A stretch of DNA of 64,000 nt from Dasypus novemcinctus (Eukaryota > Chordata > Mammalia > Cingulata > Dasypodidae): NCBI RefSeq assembly GCF_030445035.2, contig NC_080680.1, forward strand, positions 50,171,212 through 50,235,211. The letters are read 5' to 3'. The position numbers and the translations under genes were made by a program. Shown here piece after piece: positions 23,901 to 38,900 of the stretch (within the stretch, counting starts at the first letter, position 1; each line of letters begins with the position of its first letter). The notes under the pieces are model-generated. The model was not told where the DNA came from and made no database searches. It saw nothing but the letters and a program-made list of their open reading frames with translations.

Positions 23901-26900
23901 TTCATAGCTCTTATTCTCTTAAGAAGTAGGAAAGCATCTGGAGGTTTAGGTAATGAGGAAAACAGCGAATAATCTGAAAAATCCCTATCCTTTTTGATCC
24001 TAATTAAACCGCATGTGTAATGCTTGGGTACAGGCTGTAGAAAATGGATGGATTCATTTACTTCGGGATGTAGCTGACAGGCATATATAAATAGTGTGGT
24101 ATCCCTTTCTGAACTGAGATTTCTAAAGAGTCAATTTGAAGCAAAGCTTTAAAATCCACTGGCAGTCTTTCAAAAGTGGGCAAGGATATCCAGTAGCAGT
24201 CAAGGCTCTATGTTAAAATGGAGTAAATGACCTTGAGTGTCCCTTTCGACCTTGAAAATCTCTCTTAATCCTGAAACACTGTGATTCATGATCTTATTTT
24301 TATTGAATGGTCCAGGTATTCCGAAGTCTATCTCACCTCGATTTGATTGCTCAAATGGTATAAAAATATAGTGTTTCTGGCTTCCTATAAGTACTTTCAA
24401 AAAAGACCAGACACTGGCCTTATAGATCCTGAGTTTATTGACTTTAGAATGTTGCTTCATTAAATTATAAGTAAAATAAGTGGTATTTTCAGGATATCCC
24501 TAGATAAGAGAAAATATTTAGAAGTTTTCTGGGTATATACAAGATAAGTGAATAACATACCATAGTATTTATGCTAGAGGAATGTTTAAATAATTTTGTC
24601 AGATACACATACTAATATACTCATATTTAATTAATGCCTTAAGTTAAGAATATGTATTAAAGGAAATTCTTTTCCTTACAGCTTATACTAGAAAACTCTG
24701 GATTAGCATTTAGACAATTATATGGAAAACTAAGGGAAATATCCAGTTAATTGAAGCCCAATATATCCACTTTGCTTGAATATTTGAGTTCATGTGCCAT
24801 GTCCCCCTTGATTTTTGAACATGTAGAACAAAGGACTTTGGATAACGAAATACAAATCGAATGTGTCTAAGTACGGTCTATTTCTCTTATAATACACCAT
24901 GCCTAGGAAACACAGGGAGCTAGAAAGGATCTTAGAGATCTGCTAAGAAAATGGAGGTTCAGAGAGATTTCCCTAATGCTACAGAGGTAAAAATGGTGAA
25001 AGTGTGATAAGAACTTAGATATCTTAAAGTTCAAGTCTAATATTTTTCCTATTTTGAGACATTGCCTCTCATGTCACTAAGAACTATAACTTAATTTTTA
25101 AAAATAAAATACATTTTTAATGTATGCCCTTAAGATTTTGAATCATAGAAAGATTAGAAACTGAGACTTCAAGTTACTAGAATTCTGAAATATATTAGTT
25201 TAAATAAAGTAAATTTCTTTTGCTAGTTTTTCACATAGCAACTTCTAAAAGCTCTAAATTTATATTTAATGTTCTTTTTGAACCATTTACTTGCAATTTC
25301 TATTAACTTCAATGACTTGAATTATAAAATGTTTTGGAAACTATTGAAAACAATTAACTTGAAGGTACTTTATTTTCTGATTTAGCAACAATTTTCAAGC
25401 AAATTGCAATTTTAACCGAGGCACCATTCTAATCACTTATTGACTGGCAAGAATTAGTATTGTCATTAAGGGTTGATAGCTATTTATGGTTTTCCCAAGA
25501 AGAAAAACAGAAGAAAGATAGTGAAAGATGTTTATCAATGCTGTGTTGTAAAAACAAAGCAAGTAAGAAATGATTAAAAGAACAAATTATTACCCAACCA
25601 TTCCTGTTAAGGTAAAATTGGCTTTTTGTTGTAAGAGGTAACTTTTTGGGATGAAAATGTTCCTTTGATTATTTTCATTTTATGGAAATAAAGAAAAATG
25701 AGCCCTTCCTTTAGGTTTTATAACACATTTCTGAGAATACAATTTCTATTATGTTTACTTGCTACAAGTTTCTATAGTAAATGAACAGTCACCACCATTT
25801 AATTTCAAATTTATCATAGCATTAATCACAAGCAGAAACTTCAGTCATTCCTGATTCTTAACTCACCTGCAATGGACTGAAATGGGTCCATCTTGGCCAA
25901 ACTGCTCTTTTGTTTTATGAACTTGGCCGATGAAGTCAATAAATCCTTCTCCAGACTTTGGCACTCCTTGCTCTGGCCAGTCCGTGAACTGGAACTGCCT
26001 CACTGTTCGGGACTGACCATCCTGTAAAGGGAATGCCACATATCGACCACAAAGGAGGATGCCAGGGGGAATTAAGCCATTGCATAGACCCCCAGCAGCA
26101 TTCACAATGTTTTTTGTTTTTTGTTTTTTTTACCAAAAAGAAAAAGAAGGGGGCAGGCAGAGAAAGTTAGGAACACGTTTAACTAGAAATTTTGTATTTC
26201 ACACTGCTAAGTTTGTGTCTTATCTGCTTTTAACACCATCACATATATTTAAAATGCAAATTCATTTGCTCTCTTAATGTCCAATTAAAACCCTAGATTC
26301 CTATGCAGCAAATAGCCAGATCATTCTCACACTGGTAAATGCTTCTGAGACTTAACTCTTGGGTTTAAAACAATTGGCCATGTCCACGTTTTTTCCAAAG
26401 GGGAACATATATACTCTATTTCAATAATTTCAGAATCCAGTAACTTATAAATATTGGAAAGAACAGCACGGTGTGTCATCCAGACCAGAGGTTTTGCTGT
26501 TGTCCCAGTAACTTCGTATCTGCTGTGCCTGTTATTTCTAGCATTGTCAAGTGGCAAATAGTGACTTTTAAAGGATCAGACACAAATCACGTTGTTGCTG
26601 TTAACCTGGATGCCCCAGTATCTCAAAGGCCTACAATTTCTAGCCACGACAGGGTACTCAGCATATGCCATGTGACTATGCTGTTAAGCAGGAAGTGAAG
26701 CATCCCTCAAGGAGACCAAATAAATTATTAGCAAATAAATGCACTATTTGGAAAAAGGAGTCTTCCTGGCTGATCACAGGAATTAAGGATGCTGTGAAGG
26801 GACATAACAGAAACAAACTGAAAGGCAGGAAAATACAAGCTAGATGCACAAGAAGTCTTTTCTAAAATGATTAGGCAAAATTGCTCTGAAATTGAGAAGT

Positions 26901-29900
26901 ATAACTGTTTTGAAAAGAAATTAGTAAGGCTGCATCTGATTCCTTTTGAAATTTTACTGTCTGTTTGGAAGCACAACAAAAGCAGAAGTGACCCCCTGTT
27001 TACAGAAGCAGGAATAACAATTATGTCCACCAACTTCCGCCCTTGACTCATTAGAGAAAAAGAGAATTTCAAACTTCAAGCTTAGAGAGACTGATCCTTT
27101 TTGTTTGAAGAGGCTCTACTCCCACTAAAGCTTCAATTTGTTTCCGCTTTCCATTTTCATAACAGCTCTTTCCACATCAAAGTTATCTTGGATAAATGAG
27201 TGCATAGTCCCAAGATTCTGGGTAAGGAGGCATAGACTCAATCTTTCTCATTCAGTCATATTGAGAAGAGGGTGCAGCTGAAAGAGGGCTGGCCACATAT
27301 GGACCAGCCTCGTAGTTTCCACAGGAAAAGGGCATATTCCCAAACTGGCATTTTTGGGGGACAGGGATAAAAAAGGAAAACCAAATCAGCTTTGTAAGAA
27401 CGTGGAAATGACTGCTTGGACCCGTAACTAACTTACGGATGATTATCAAGGTAGCATGGTTATTTCCTTCTGTTTCCAGAAAGAGGATAGCACAAAGGGA
27501 AGCCAGAGGCTAGGTAATGCATATTTGCTCTTCTATAAATGTCCTGGGTATATCATTTCAGACCAGAGTTGCTTTTAACAGCAAGCAAAGGTCATGTCCA
27601 CAAACCCTTACTATTTGGAAGAAAGACCACCTGACTCCATTTAAAGGTTAACTGTTTAACAATACTGTATTCTAAGTGCCAACTTGCTTTGTAAACTGGG
27701 AAGTTGAGATTAGAAACACACTAAGGAGCACAAACAGCAAGTTCTCTGGCAACTAAGAAAATTAAATAATTTTTAAAAAAATATGTGAACAAGTTCCTAT
27801 TTCAGTTTTATTTTGCTTATTGTGATTAGATTTAATTTGGGTGTGTGGGAGTTATAAAGAAGGTGTCTCTGCCATTTGCAGAGCCAGGCTCCCAGACTCT
27901 ATCATCAGAAATGGTTGGTGAGTTTGCTTCTAATGTACTTCACAATTTCACTCACAAGCATAGCTGCAAATTCTGAAAGGTCATGATTGTTTTTTGTTTG
28001 TTTGTTTTCTTATTTCTTTTTAACAATAAATGGAGTGGGTCAGCAAGGCACACTTGCTTTTGTAGCTCAAAAATGAGACCATGGGACTTAACTGTGCTTT
28101 TGAGTACAGTCACCTTCAGACTTTCTGGGATAAACAGGGCTGTCACCTGGACCAAACGAGCTGCTAACCAATTTTTCTCACTTTAGGTCAACAGCCAAGG
28201 CCAGCCTTTGGGGATCAGGAGACAATTCCAAACATGAGTGTTCTTTCCAGAAAAAATAGATCAAGAAAATAGCTCTACTCTCGAGTTTCATTCAACATAC
28301 CCACTGTGACAGTTCTAAACACAAAGCAAGGTTTTGGACTGACCCTGCTCTCCCTTAAGATGTGTTTATAATCATGGTTTCGAAGTGGCCATAGGCAAGG
28401 ATATTAAAGTTTATGCAAAGAACATCTTACATCAGGGCTGAACCTTGGACTCAGCAATCTAGATAAGAAATGCGGAATGAAAATTAGCCAATAAGGGTCA
28501 TGGGTACACAGCACTCATGGACAGACACATTAGCACAGGGAGGAATAAACCATGCCAGGAATCAAATTAGAATGTACAGAGCTTGTCAGATTCTTCTAAA
28601 GAATGCCATTTGCTCTGCAGTTTTAAAATCATACCAAATTAACCTTCAAGCCCACATGACCTAAAGGGCTTTGCAAAACAACAACATATTTAGAGCCTCA
28701 AGTAATAAAGAAGTCAAAAAAAAAAAAACACAAAAACGAAAAAACCAAAAACCTCCAAAGAGAATTAGCTGAGAAGGTGAATGTAAGCAAGCAGAACCAA
28801 CCAATCAGTGAAAGCTTCCCAGCCACAAACACTTACCAAGTGCCTCCCAAAGTTGGGCTGCCAGATGTTAAGTGTGAATGGAAGCCAAACCTGAATTTGT
28901 GAGAACACTTGCCAGACAGAGGAAAAGTTACTTTTCTATTAGAAACAAAACAAAACAAAAATAGTCTTCCAGAATGGGTGATATTTTTTTCCTTTTTTGG
29001 GAGTATGGTCACTTGGCAAATGTTACTCCCAGGGGTGCATTTTAGACAATTTTTCATGTCATCGCTAAGAATATGAATGCTCCAACTTACCCTGGCATCC
29101 GTGACCTTGAATTCCCTTAGGATATACTGTGGCATGTTATACTCAGCCATGGGGTCTACAACAAAGTACTGGTATCTTGCGGATCGTTCTGCTGGCCAGT
29201 ACTGGTGACATTTTTCCTAAAAGGAGAAAATATTAATGTTAAACTATACAAAATATCAATTAGGTTTTGTCTACCATCCATTTCTCTCCCTTTCTCTCTT
29301 TCTCTGTCTATTTAATTCCCTTCTCTCATTAACAAAATTTCAAAATTCAAGGCAATTACATTCACATGGAATCCATTTCCTCTTCAAGAATGTAAGCTCC
29401 CTGAAGACAGGGAAACTATCTGGTTCAATATTTGCCCAACACATTGGGCACATAGTTCCTGGCATATAGTAGGTGTTTAATACATATCAGTTGACTTGAA
29501 TATTTCAGAGTCTTAACACACAAGATATCCAAACAAAGACATCGATCCTTCGATACACTGCTGACCCTGTCCGTCATGCATTGTGGAATCACAGTAACTA
29601 GAATCATCATGGTTTGGGATGGGAAAAAGAAACCTCTGAATGGATTTGATTCAATCTAATTTGTTAGCTGAGGAAACCAGGGCCCAGGCAGTTTCAGTGA
29701 CTTGGTAAAGCTCCACAGAATCAACAGCCAAATCAGAAGAGTCAGTTACTTTCCTGTCCCAGTATTCTTTTTGCTGTCTCTTTGGGCTGTAAAAGTTTGA
29801 TCTTAGCTACATCTTTAACATGTAATTTAAGAAGAGAGAGAAACTATATCTTGAGCAAATATGGCAAATGCTTGTATCTATTTAATCTAAATGATAGGTC

Positions 29901-32900
29901 TTTACATGTCTCGGATACTATTTTATGTATATATTTTAGAATAATCATTTTTTAAAAGTGGATCTGAGATTACCATATTATATCCTTAAAAAAACTATGC
30001 TGCTTTCTAACATTTCATTCCATTGGAAGTGGAAGATGGGAAAGTAAGAATTTGCCAAGGGATAAAGTTAAGTTCCTTTCACAAAGAACCGATGTCACAT
30101 TTGTTCATAAAATCCCAGCCTGTCCAGAGCAAAAGGAAGTAAGAATATGCTGAGGATCAGGACATAAGTCAAGCAGAGGTGCCTGTCCACTCATTTGTCT
30201 CTGCTGTTGTGTTTTACTGGAAACAAGGCCCTCGTTCTTCAAAACACTCACACCAAAGAACCTGGTGAGGCTTTGCAAATTGGAAACCAACAAAAAGTAA
30301 AGGCCCAGATTGTATCCAGAGCCCTCTACATTTACAAGAAATGACACTGGCATTTGGATTATTGAAATGAAACCCCACTTCTCCATGGGGTGAGCGTCTT
30401 ATGAGGAAACACACTTAGGGGGTGGCCCACTCACTCTGCCCATTTCACGCAGCTTGGTTAGCATCACAACAATGGTGGAGTTGTGTTCCCAGAGCATCCG
30501 CCAGAAGTCTTCCGTGGTCTCAGCCAAAGGCCCCTGGGTGGCAATGTAGGCCTTTTGTTGTCTGGATTACAGGGAATGAAAAGAGTATGTTAAAATATTC
30601 AGAGACCGTGCAAAGGTTCACGTTTGATATGTAAACATTACACCAAGAACAAAACTATTAAAACATATCATTAATGCAATTGCTGTAAGTTCTTGTTAGG
30701 ATCACTTAATAAAATCAGAGCATTTGAAACATCTTGAGGACTTTGCAGAGGAAAGTGCTTTGTTAATATTATGATGTGCATCTTTATCATTATTATTTAA
30801 CTTTTAGTGCAATGCTAATAGCTCAATTTCATGTGTCATACAAATCACTTAAGAAACACTTAGTTGTGCTGCTTCATTTTCTAGGAATGAATGACTGTAA
30901 CACAATCATTAAAGTTATGAAATATGATGCAAAACAGCTCCTTCCTCATCCAAACGGATTCTGAAAGAAGAGGGCAAACAGATTAAAAACTCCATGACAG
31001 CTTCTTCTTACTCCTCTCTAAAGTAATAAACAACAAATACCAAGGAACTGAGTGCTGACCTTTGCAGAAAGAAAATGGCTCTGAATTGAAATGATATTCA
31101 TTCTGGTTATGAAACTAGGGCACATGTAAATATCAAGTCTCTGGTCTGTTAGGGTGCAACAGCGTATACCTGTATCCATCAATAAAACTGGCATTGATGT
31201 AATCAGATCCTTCTACTCCTCGGATGGGCTGCAGGCATACCCTCGTGGATTCATATGGCATAATGTTAACAAGGCGATTTTTAAATTTATTACATGGAAG
31301 ATTGGCACTGATGAATCTTGAGGTGTGAGCTTTAGAGCTGGCTAGACGCTGTTATGGAGAAAAAGAAAAACCCATCAAAGATACATTTAGTCTAAGGTTT
31401 GAAAGCAATGCACCCAAGATTCTTTATATATATCTTTTGTTTACTTTAAAACAAATGACTATTCAAACTGCACTGCTTTCCACTTCCACCTAATGGTTCC
31501 ATATAACCTATTGGATTTTATTTTTAAATATGATGTTCTGGGTATATGATCTGTCAGTTTAAATTAGGATGTAAGAGAGCTCAAGGCATTTTTAGGAAGC
31601 ACAAAAGAGAAGGAAAGAGGAAGAAATGTTAGGATAAGATCACATAAATCTTGTACTTCTTTTCACAAATTTCAAAGGTTAAGAAAATAGAGCTGCTATT
31701 GAGTGACAATCCCAGAATGACTTGCTCTTCCATATCACATCCAGTGCCATACCTTAAATTCAAGCTCCATTCCTGTGACATTCTCTCCTGCTTCTATTTG
31801 TGTCAGCTTCTGAATGTAGGCATACAAGTTTCTAGCTGGCACTTCGGTATTTCCACAAGTCACTGCCTCTAACAGTGCATCGTGGATAAAGATGTATTGG
31901 TCTTCTGTTTGAACCATGTAATTCCTTTGGGCTCTCATTAAAGTTACATGGCCATAAATATCTACAGTTTTTTCATGCTTTATTCTTTCTAACATGGCAT
32001 CTATTACGATGAAACAACCAGTCCGGCCAACTCCCGCACTATAAGGAAAACAAAGGGGAAAGAAAAGCTCAAATAAACCAATCAGGAAACCAGCACAATA
32101 AAATCATTTTTATAATTTTATTAACTTGTGTTTAAACCCCATAAATCCCACTCAGTTGGCTATTGTGTTGATTCTGAAGCACTCTAAAATCAAAAGCATC
32201 ATCAAGTCACCATAATCACAATGTAGGGAATAAAATGTTGAGAAAAATTAGTTTAGTTTCAAAATGTAGTAATATCAAATTCACAATAACTATGCTCCTT
32301 GATCATGCATTACCAAGTAGATATTATTTTGGAAATATTATGGAAAAAAAACTGATACTGTTTTTAATTAGAAAATATATGAAAAATAAGTCAAAACCTA
32401 ACTAGGCTATAGTTTTTGCAAATTCTCTCAGTCCATTTCCGTTCAATTTACCAAAAGAAAGAAAGAAAAAATCTAGTAAATCACACAACTTGAACCATTT
32501 CTTATTATAAAACTCAGCAAGGAAGTTCTAAACTAACCTAGTAGGAAGTATATAATTAAAATATTAAAATGTTGTTGCACAATGAAAATAGTACAGGGTA
32601 TTCTCAATGGAAAGAAATTTGTAATAAAAAGCAATCACTAGAGAGTGTAGGTGTGTTTCCTGTTTTTGCTCCCTTTTCTTTCAGAGTTCAATGTATTTTA
32701 AAATTCCAGGAGAAATTCAAGTGTTCTATGTGGGAAAATAAAAGCCTCAATCTCTGGTACTGAAAAAGCTCTGAGGCTTTTTTTTTTTTTTTAACTTCAT
32801 TACTTCTGGACTTACAGGTCATTTTCCAGTTGGTGGGATGGTTTCAAAGAGGAAGAGGTGAGAGAGTCAACAAAGCACAATGGCTAGGCAATGTCCACTG

Positions 32901-35900
32901 TTCCAAGGAGACAATCTAATTTACTGAACGGGATTACAGAGTCAGGTGGTTGAAACATTGGAATTTCCTCCAGTGTTGAAAAGAAAACTAAGAAAATAAT
33001 ACATCTATGTTTTTACAATCTCAAGGTAAGCCTTGCATGTTTCTACTCATCAAATACTTTAGGCTGAGTCCATTTTTGTGTCACATAGGGTTTAGTCCAA
33101 AACCGTTCTTTTTTCCTGCTGTTCATGGATGTTTACCTGGCTGTAAACAGGAATAGGTATACATCACCACCTCATGTACCAAGCAACAGGAAGCATCTTC
33201 CATTCCATGTATCCCATTGTTTCCCATCATTTGTGTTATGATGTGTTCATTTATTCATCCACCCACCTTTGTATCCATCTCTTTACTCAGGGAAAAATAA
33301 TGTATTCTGCTAAGTGAATTGAGGGATACAACAATAAAGATGATGTGGATTCTACTTCGAGCCAGTTTAGAGCCTATCAAAGGAGATAATACTTTTACAA
33401 AAATATTTATAATCAAGGAAAAAGTGTTGATTTTATGGATGCTTGGCATTTGAACTGGGATTGGAAGGACAGGAAGGATGAGAAATTAAGGAAGGTAGGA
33501 CAACAAAAGAGAAGGAATGGTTTTTGTAATGATACTGCTGACTGTGGGAACTACATGTGAAACTTCATCTGCCTGGTGGGACACCTGAGCAAGAACTTCA
33601 AACTGAGAGTTTAATGAACACCAGGGTGCCTCTCTTAACTCAAATGTCAATTTCTCTCTGGCACCAACTGGCTGCAAGGTGGTAGGAAAGCATTTTATAA
33701 AGATATAATACATTTGTTGAACTACTGAACAGTGCAGATCAAATCTAGCCTCCATGTAGGAGTCCTGTCATTTGTAGACTAGTAGATTAAGTTGGAATGT
33801 GGGGAAGTGGACTTGGCCCAGTAGTTAGGGCATCCGTCTACCATATGGGAGGTCCGCGGTTCAAACTCCAGGCCTCCTTGACCTGTGTGGAGCTGGCACA
33901 TGTGCAGCGCTGATGCGCGCAAGGAGTGCCATGCCACGCAGGGGTGTCCCCCGCGTAGGGGAGCCCCACACACAAGGAGTGTGCCCCGTAACGAGAGCCA
34001 CCTAGTGCAAAAGAAAGTGCAGCCTGCCCAGGAATGGCGCTGCACACACAGAGAGCTGGCACAACAAGATTATGCAACAAAAAGAAACACAGATTCCCGT
34101 GCCACTGACAACAACAGAAGCGGACAAAGAAGAACATGCAGCAAATAGATAAAGAGAACAGACAACTGGGGCGGGGGGTGGGGGGGAGAAATAAATAAAT
34201 AAATCTTTTAAAAAAATGTAAGAATGTGATATAACCGCTATTTTAAAATTGTCCTGTGCCAAAGGGCCTCTGGGTATTGATTCTAAAACTCCACCTACAA
34301 ACTCAGATGACATGGGCATGCCATGCAAATGCCTTCTGGGAAAAAGGGTCTTAGAAATGATAGACAGTTCATGCCTTACCATGTAATGAAATGAAACCAA
34401 TGAGAAACCTGACACAAGCTTTACTATAGAGCTCTGTTGTCCTGGTAGTTCCAATTTCACTGAGAGCCACAGAGTCCTATTTAGTTTGTCCAATTATATA
34501 AATTGTTAGATGGCAAGTTTTCCATGACACTCTCCACCCTCTACCCCACATACCTTAGTACCTTAAATTACCCTCAACTATAGTCTCAAGCATACTGCAC
34601 AATTAATTAGTCGTGAGGGGCTGCCAAACATGAACCATAGTACCTATCTTTAGAGAAGAACTTGCAATTTTTGTCCTCTCTGTGTGCCCTGTACCAAGTA
34701 TGCAGTAAGCGCTCAATAATATTTGTGGAATAAGTGAATGAATGAATGACTGGCATAGGAGGCCTTATGTAAAGAGCAGCCCATTGAGGTAAGGTAAGCC
34801 TACTTAGGAATAAGGATTTAAAGTCAGTCAAAGAATTCCTACAGTTGACAAAGGGTCAGAATTACACAGGGAATATAAGAAGAGGGCTCCACACAGTGTT
34901 TGATAGGAAATATGAAGACAGGAAAAATGTTTTAATAGTCTCTGTGTCTGTGTCTCCTGATAATGCCTTTGCTTTGCAGTACAAGAATCTAATTAAGACT
35001 TAGCCTGGGAAAGGGAGGTAGCTCCTGGTCCTAAGAGATGATAAGATCTTTTCTTCTTTTCTGTGTTGTTTCTCTAAATTGTCTTCATTCTAATGGTGCT
35101 TTGCTTCTAATTGGACACAACTTCACGCACTTCTTCCTAGCAGAAACCGTGCTGTATGTCTTATAACTGAGTCCTCCATATAAACTATGTATCAAAGAAT
35201 TCTAGAAAATGGTAGGAATATTTTCTCAAAATACGCATCAGGGACCATTCAAATGTCTAGATGATGCATGGTTCCATGTCCTACTGGAAAGATACCACAG
35301 AATTGCATAAAACTGGTAGGAATAACTTTAGCTTCAAACAGTATCAACCTCTTGATGGTGGTGATAATGCATTTTTTCCCTAAATATGAAGGGGTGAAAA
35401 TATTAAATATGTGCCTGAGTCTAAATCAGGCATACTGATGAAACAAAGAAATAAAAAAAGAACCGCCATGACTTGGGCAAAACTTACCCTCCCACCAAAC
35501 ACAAAATATTGCTAACTGCTCAATCTTGCTGTTTATATGGAAGACAAGGAAGGAGATGACCCCTGCCTGATACTTAAGTGTTACTTCTTCTCTGGGGAGC
35601 ATTATCTTGGGAGCTATAAATATTAGTTTGAAGCAAGATCATGAAGTTCAAAATACATTTTTCAGATACCGGTGGCTGTGTGACCTTAAGAAAGTCACTT
35701 ACCTTCCAGTTTCCCTTCAATTGTGATGATAATAATTATGTAGAGTTAATTACCTAGTTAATTATCTAGTAAGACTCAATAAAACATACCCAGTGTTTTG
35801 CAAGCATAAAGGAAGGGACAGATTCTTTGTAGGTACAGACTCCATTTTACAATTCTACCTCCAGAACTCTGAAGGAATAGACAATGTACCAGTGAGGGTA

Positions 35901-38900
35901 TTATAGATACCCCACTATAGGTATAGATTCTATCTATAGATAGAATCACTGCAGGATCATTTGAAATTTGGCTTTTAAAACCTTGCTTTCATTTACCCCC
36001 TTAAAAGTTGCTCTCCCTCTCTCCCCGTATCTCCAATAAATAACAGCTTACATTTGAGGAACTTTCTTCTTACATCTCTACGAGCATGCTAAATGAGATG
36101 TCACTAAAGAGCCTCCCCAACACAGTGCTCGGTGCCAGGGAGGCAATCAGTAAATGCTGATTTCTTTCTCCATCCTCTGATTCAGAACATTTGGGAACTG
36201 GCCTGAAGTCATACAGCAAAAAAGCAGCAGCAGAATGCAGGAACATAAATGCAGGTGATCACAAGTTCAAACTTAGCAGCACATTCTACAGCTTCAATGC
36301 TGCTCACAGCCACTAGGTCAGCAACAATTGCCAAATATGGTGGTGTTTGTAATACACCCCTCATGATATTCTTTTATAGAATTTAACCCTAATGTGGGTC
36401 CCCTGAAACGCTTTTCTTTTTTGGTTCCAATGATACTGGTTAAGGGAGTATGGAAACCATCAAATAGTCCCTTGGAGTTGATGTTAGGAAGGAAAGTGAT
36501 TTTCTTATTACCCTAAACACAAAATTACCTGAAACATGGAAGTACGTGAAATTACCTCAAAATAAATGAATTGTGTTTCCTGTGCCATGCCTATCTAGCA
36601 TCTTTTCCTTTCTAACCTGCTCCTCCCATTCTTGTTCTTTCTCTCTGAGACAGGGCCGACATTTGAGAATCACCTTAAATTGTTTTTGCCTCTTGCCCTG
36701 TAAAATATTTATAAATTCCTATGCATTCAACCTCCACAGTTTTGTTCAACTATTGATCAGCAGAGTGCTGGAGATGGAAAAAACAGACTGTTAAATTTCC
36801 AGGAATTTTGCTGGATAGTTTGCCAGCCATTAATAAAATGCAATTACGTAAACGTACAGTAAAGAAATTATATTAAAAACAAAAGTAATAAATATGCAAC
36901 AATCTCACCTCCCAACTATTCCTATTATCTATTCTCTTGAGATGAAAATACTATCTAATGGCATGCTGCTGTACATCTCTTCCCAGCTTTGCATTCAGTG
37001 ACCACAAGTTTATAGTCTGAAATCAGCCACGGTGGGAGTATTTCAACCAAGGAAATTTCACAGTTGCTACCATTTTTTTCCCCAAGATCTGGTTGTTACA
37101 CTTTTACTACCCCCACCCTGACTATCTTAGTCTGTTCTCACCATCTAGGGGGCAGATAGGAAGGCACTCATTATTTTGTTCTTCCATCCATATTTGCTAT
37201 ACTTTTTCATAAGACTCTATTGGATATTATTGTTCCACAGATATTTACTGACTGCCTACCATGTACTAAGACTTTGGAGAAGTGGTAAGTAAAACAAACA
37301 TGATCCTCTCATCATGGATATTACAGTTTAGTGGGGGAATTTGATATTAAACAATTAATCACATGAGTAAACATATAATAACAAATCTCAAAAACACTGT
37401 GAGGTAAATGTGCAGGATACTGGCAGATCATCTTTGAGGAAGTGTCTATCAAATTGATTCCTAAAGGATGAAAAGCCATTAGCTTAGCAAAGAAGAGTTG
37501 GGAAAGATTTTGAAGGCAGAGGATATCCCCCAAAATGGCCCTGGAGTGGAAAATTGTTTAGCATATTTGAGTAATTAAAAGAAAGCCAGAGTGGCTGGAA
37601 TGGGGCGAGGAAAAGAGGGCATGTTCCATACATACATATTTTCTATTTCAAGGATTATTTTCAAAAAATTTTAAAACTTAAAACCATATTACAAATTTTT
37701 TAGAATAGTTCTGTTTTACATGTTTTGTACCTCACTTTCTGAGTCATTTATTCTTGAGTTCTTCATTTTGATGTATCTCTTGGATGGTTGGAATAATGTT
37801 TCATATAAAATGTGCATGGATAGTATTATTTACGAGCTCCTGTATATCTGAAAAGTTCTTTCTTTTGCCTTTGCATACGACCAACAACTTGGCCACGTGC
37901 AGAATCACTCAAACTCTAAATTCATTGTGTCATGGTCATCTTTCATATTTTGAATTGGTCTTATGCCACTCGGATTCTTGCTCTTTTAGTAGTAATTTTT
38001 GCACCATGCACTCGTGGGATTTTTTTCCTTTAACTTGGGACATTCAAAAATTTCATCAGGAAGGGTCTTAGGCACAGGCATCACCATTAAAAGGACTTGG
38101 CTCACAGGGCCCGTTTCTATTATAAGATTCACAGCTTTCTCTTAGTTCCGATCAAATATAACATATGATAAGCTTTCCCACCTCTGTGCCTTTTCATTTG
38201 CAGGTCCTTATACTTCCTTTATATCTTTACCTGTTGATGACATCTATCTTCCTTCAAAACTCACCTCAAGTACTGCACCTTTGATCAAGACTCTTTCCTT
38301 AATAAATTCCTCCTTGGATTCCTTTGACAATTTACACCTCTCTTGCAGGAACTGTCTTACTTTATTGTGCTTTCTGGTTATTATCCTTATGCCAGTTGAG
38401 AAGCCTCTTGAGGGGAAAGACAACAGCTTCCTTGTCTCTAATGTTTGACAATTTGCCATGGCAGTTTCCATACCAGGGAAATTCAAGGTGCTCAACTTGA
38501 GTTGCAAAATAAAAAACACAAGCTTAAAAAAATTAAGCCTTCTACTGGATCAATGACATGTAGAGAAACATTCCCCAAAGCCCTCTGCATGGGAACATAC
38601 CTTTGATAAATGTTTGCAAAGATAAAGGGAGTTTTTATAATCTGATGAGATGGAAACAACCTGTGCTTATGTTTCACTTCAGTTGCTGAGAAATAACAAA
38701 CCTCAGGCCTTATTTTTTTCCTTAAGAAATTGAACTTTGAAAATTCAGAGCTTTTAAAAGTATGCCAGCCCACTTTTCTTTGAATTTCCAAGTTCCCATA
38801 GCAGCACATATTTTATTTTCTTCTCCAATTTACTCGATTTTTCACCCACCAGTATCTGAGTTCAGTACACCTCTCAAAATGAAGGATTGTAGTTCTAAAA

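Larger units (their letters stand above)
29217..30434 (-). other. PTPRD: PTPRD intron (1218 bp)
   Basis: The donor is GTGAGT and the acceptor TTTTAG. It contains an L2 3' end at 29383-29505 and a MIR-like fragment at 29645-29770. Confidence 0.85.

Noticed and set aside
31164..31169. U12-type intron at the GTATAC donor
   Set aside because: The U12 donor consensus is RTATCCTT. Here the bases after GTAT do not fit, and no U12 branch-point motif is evident before the acceptor.
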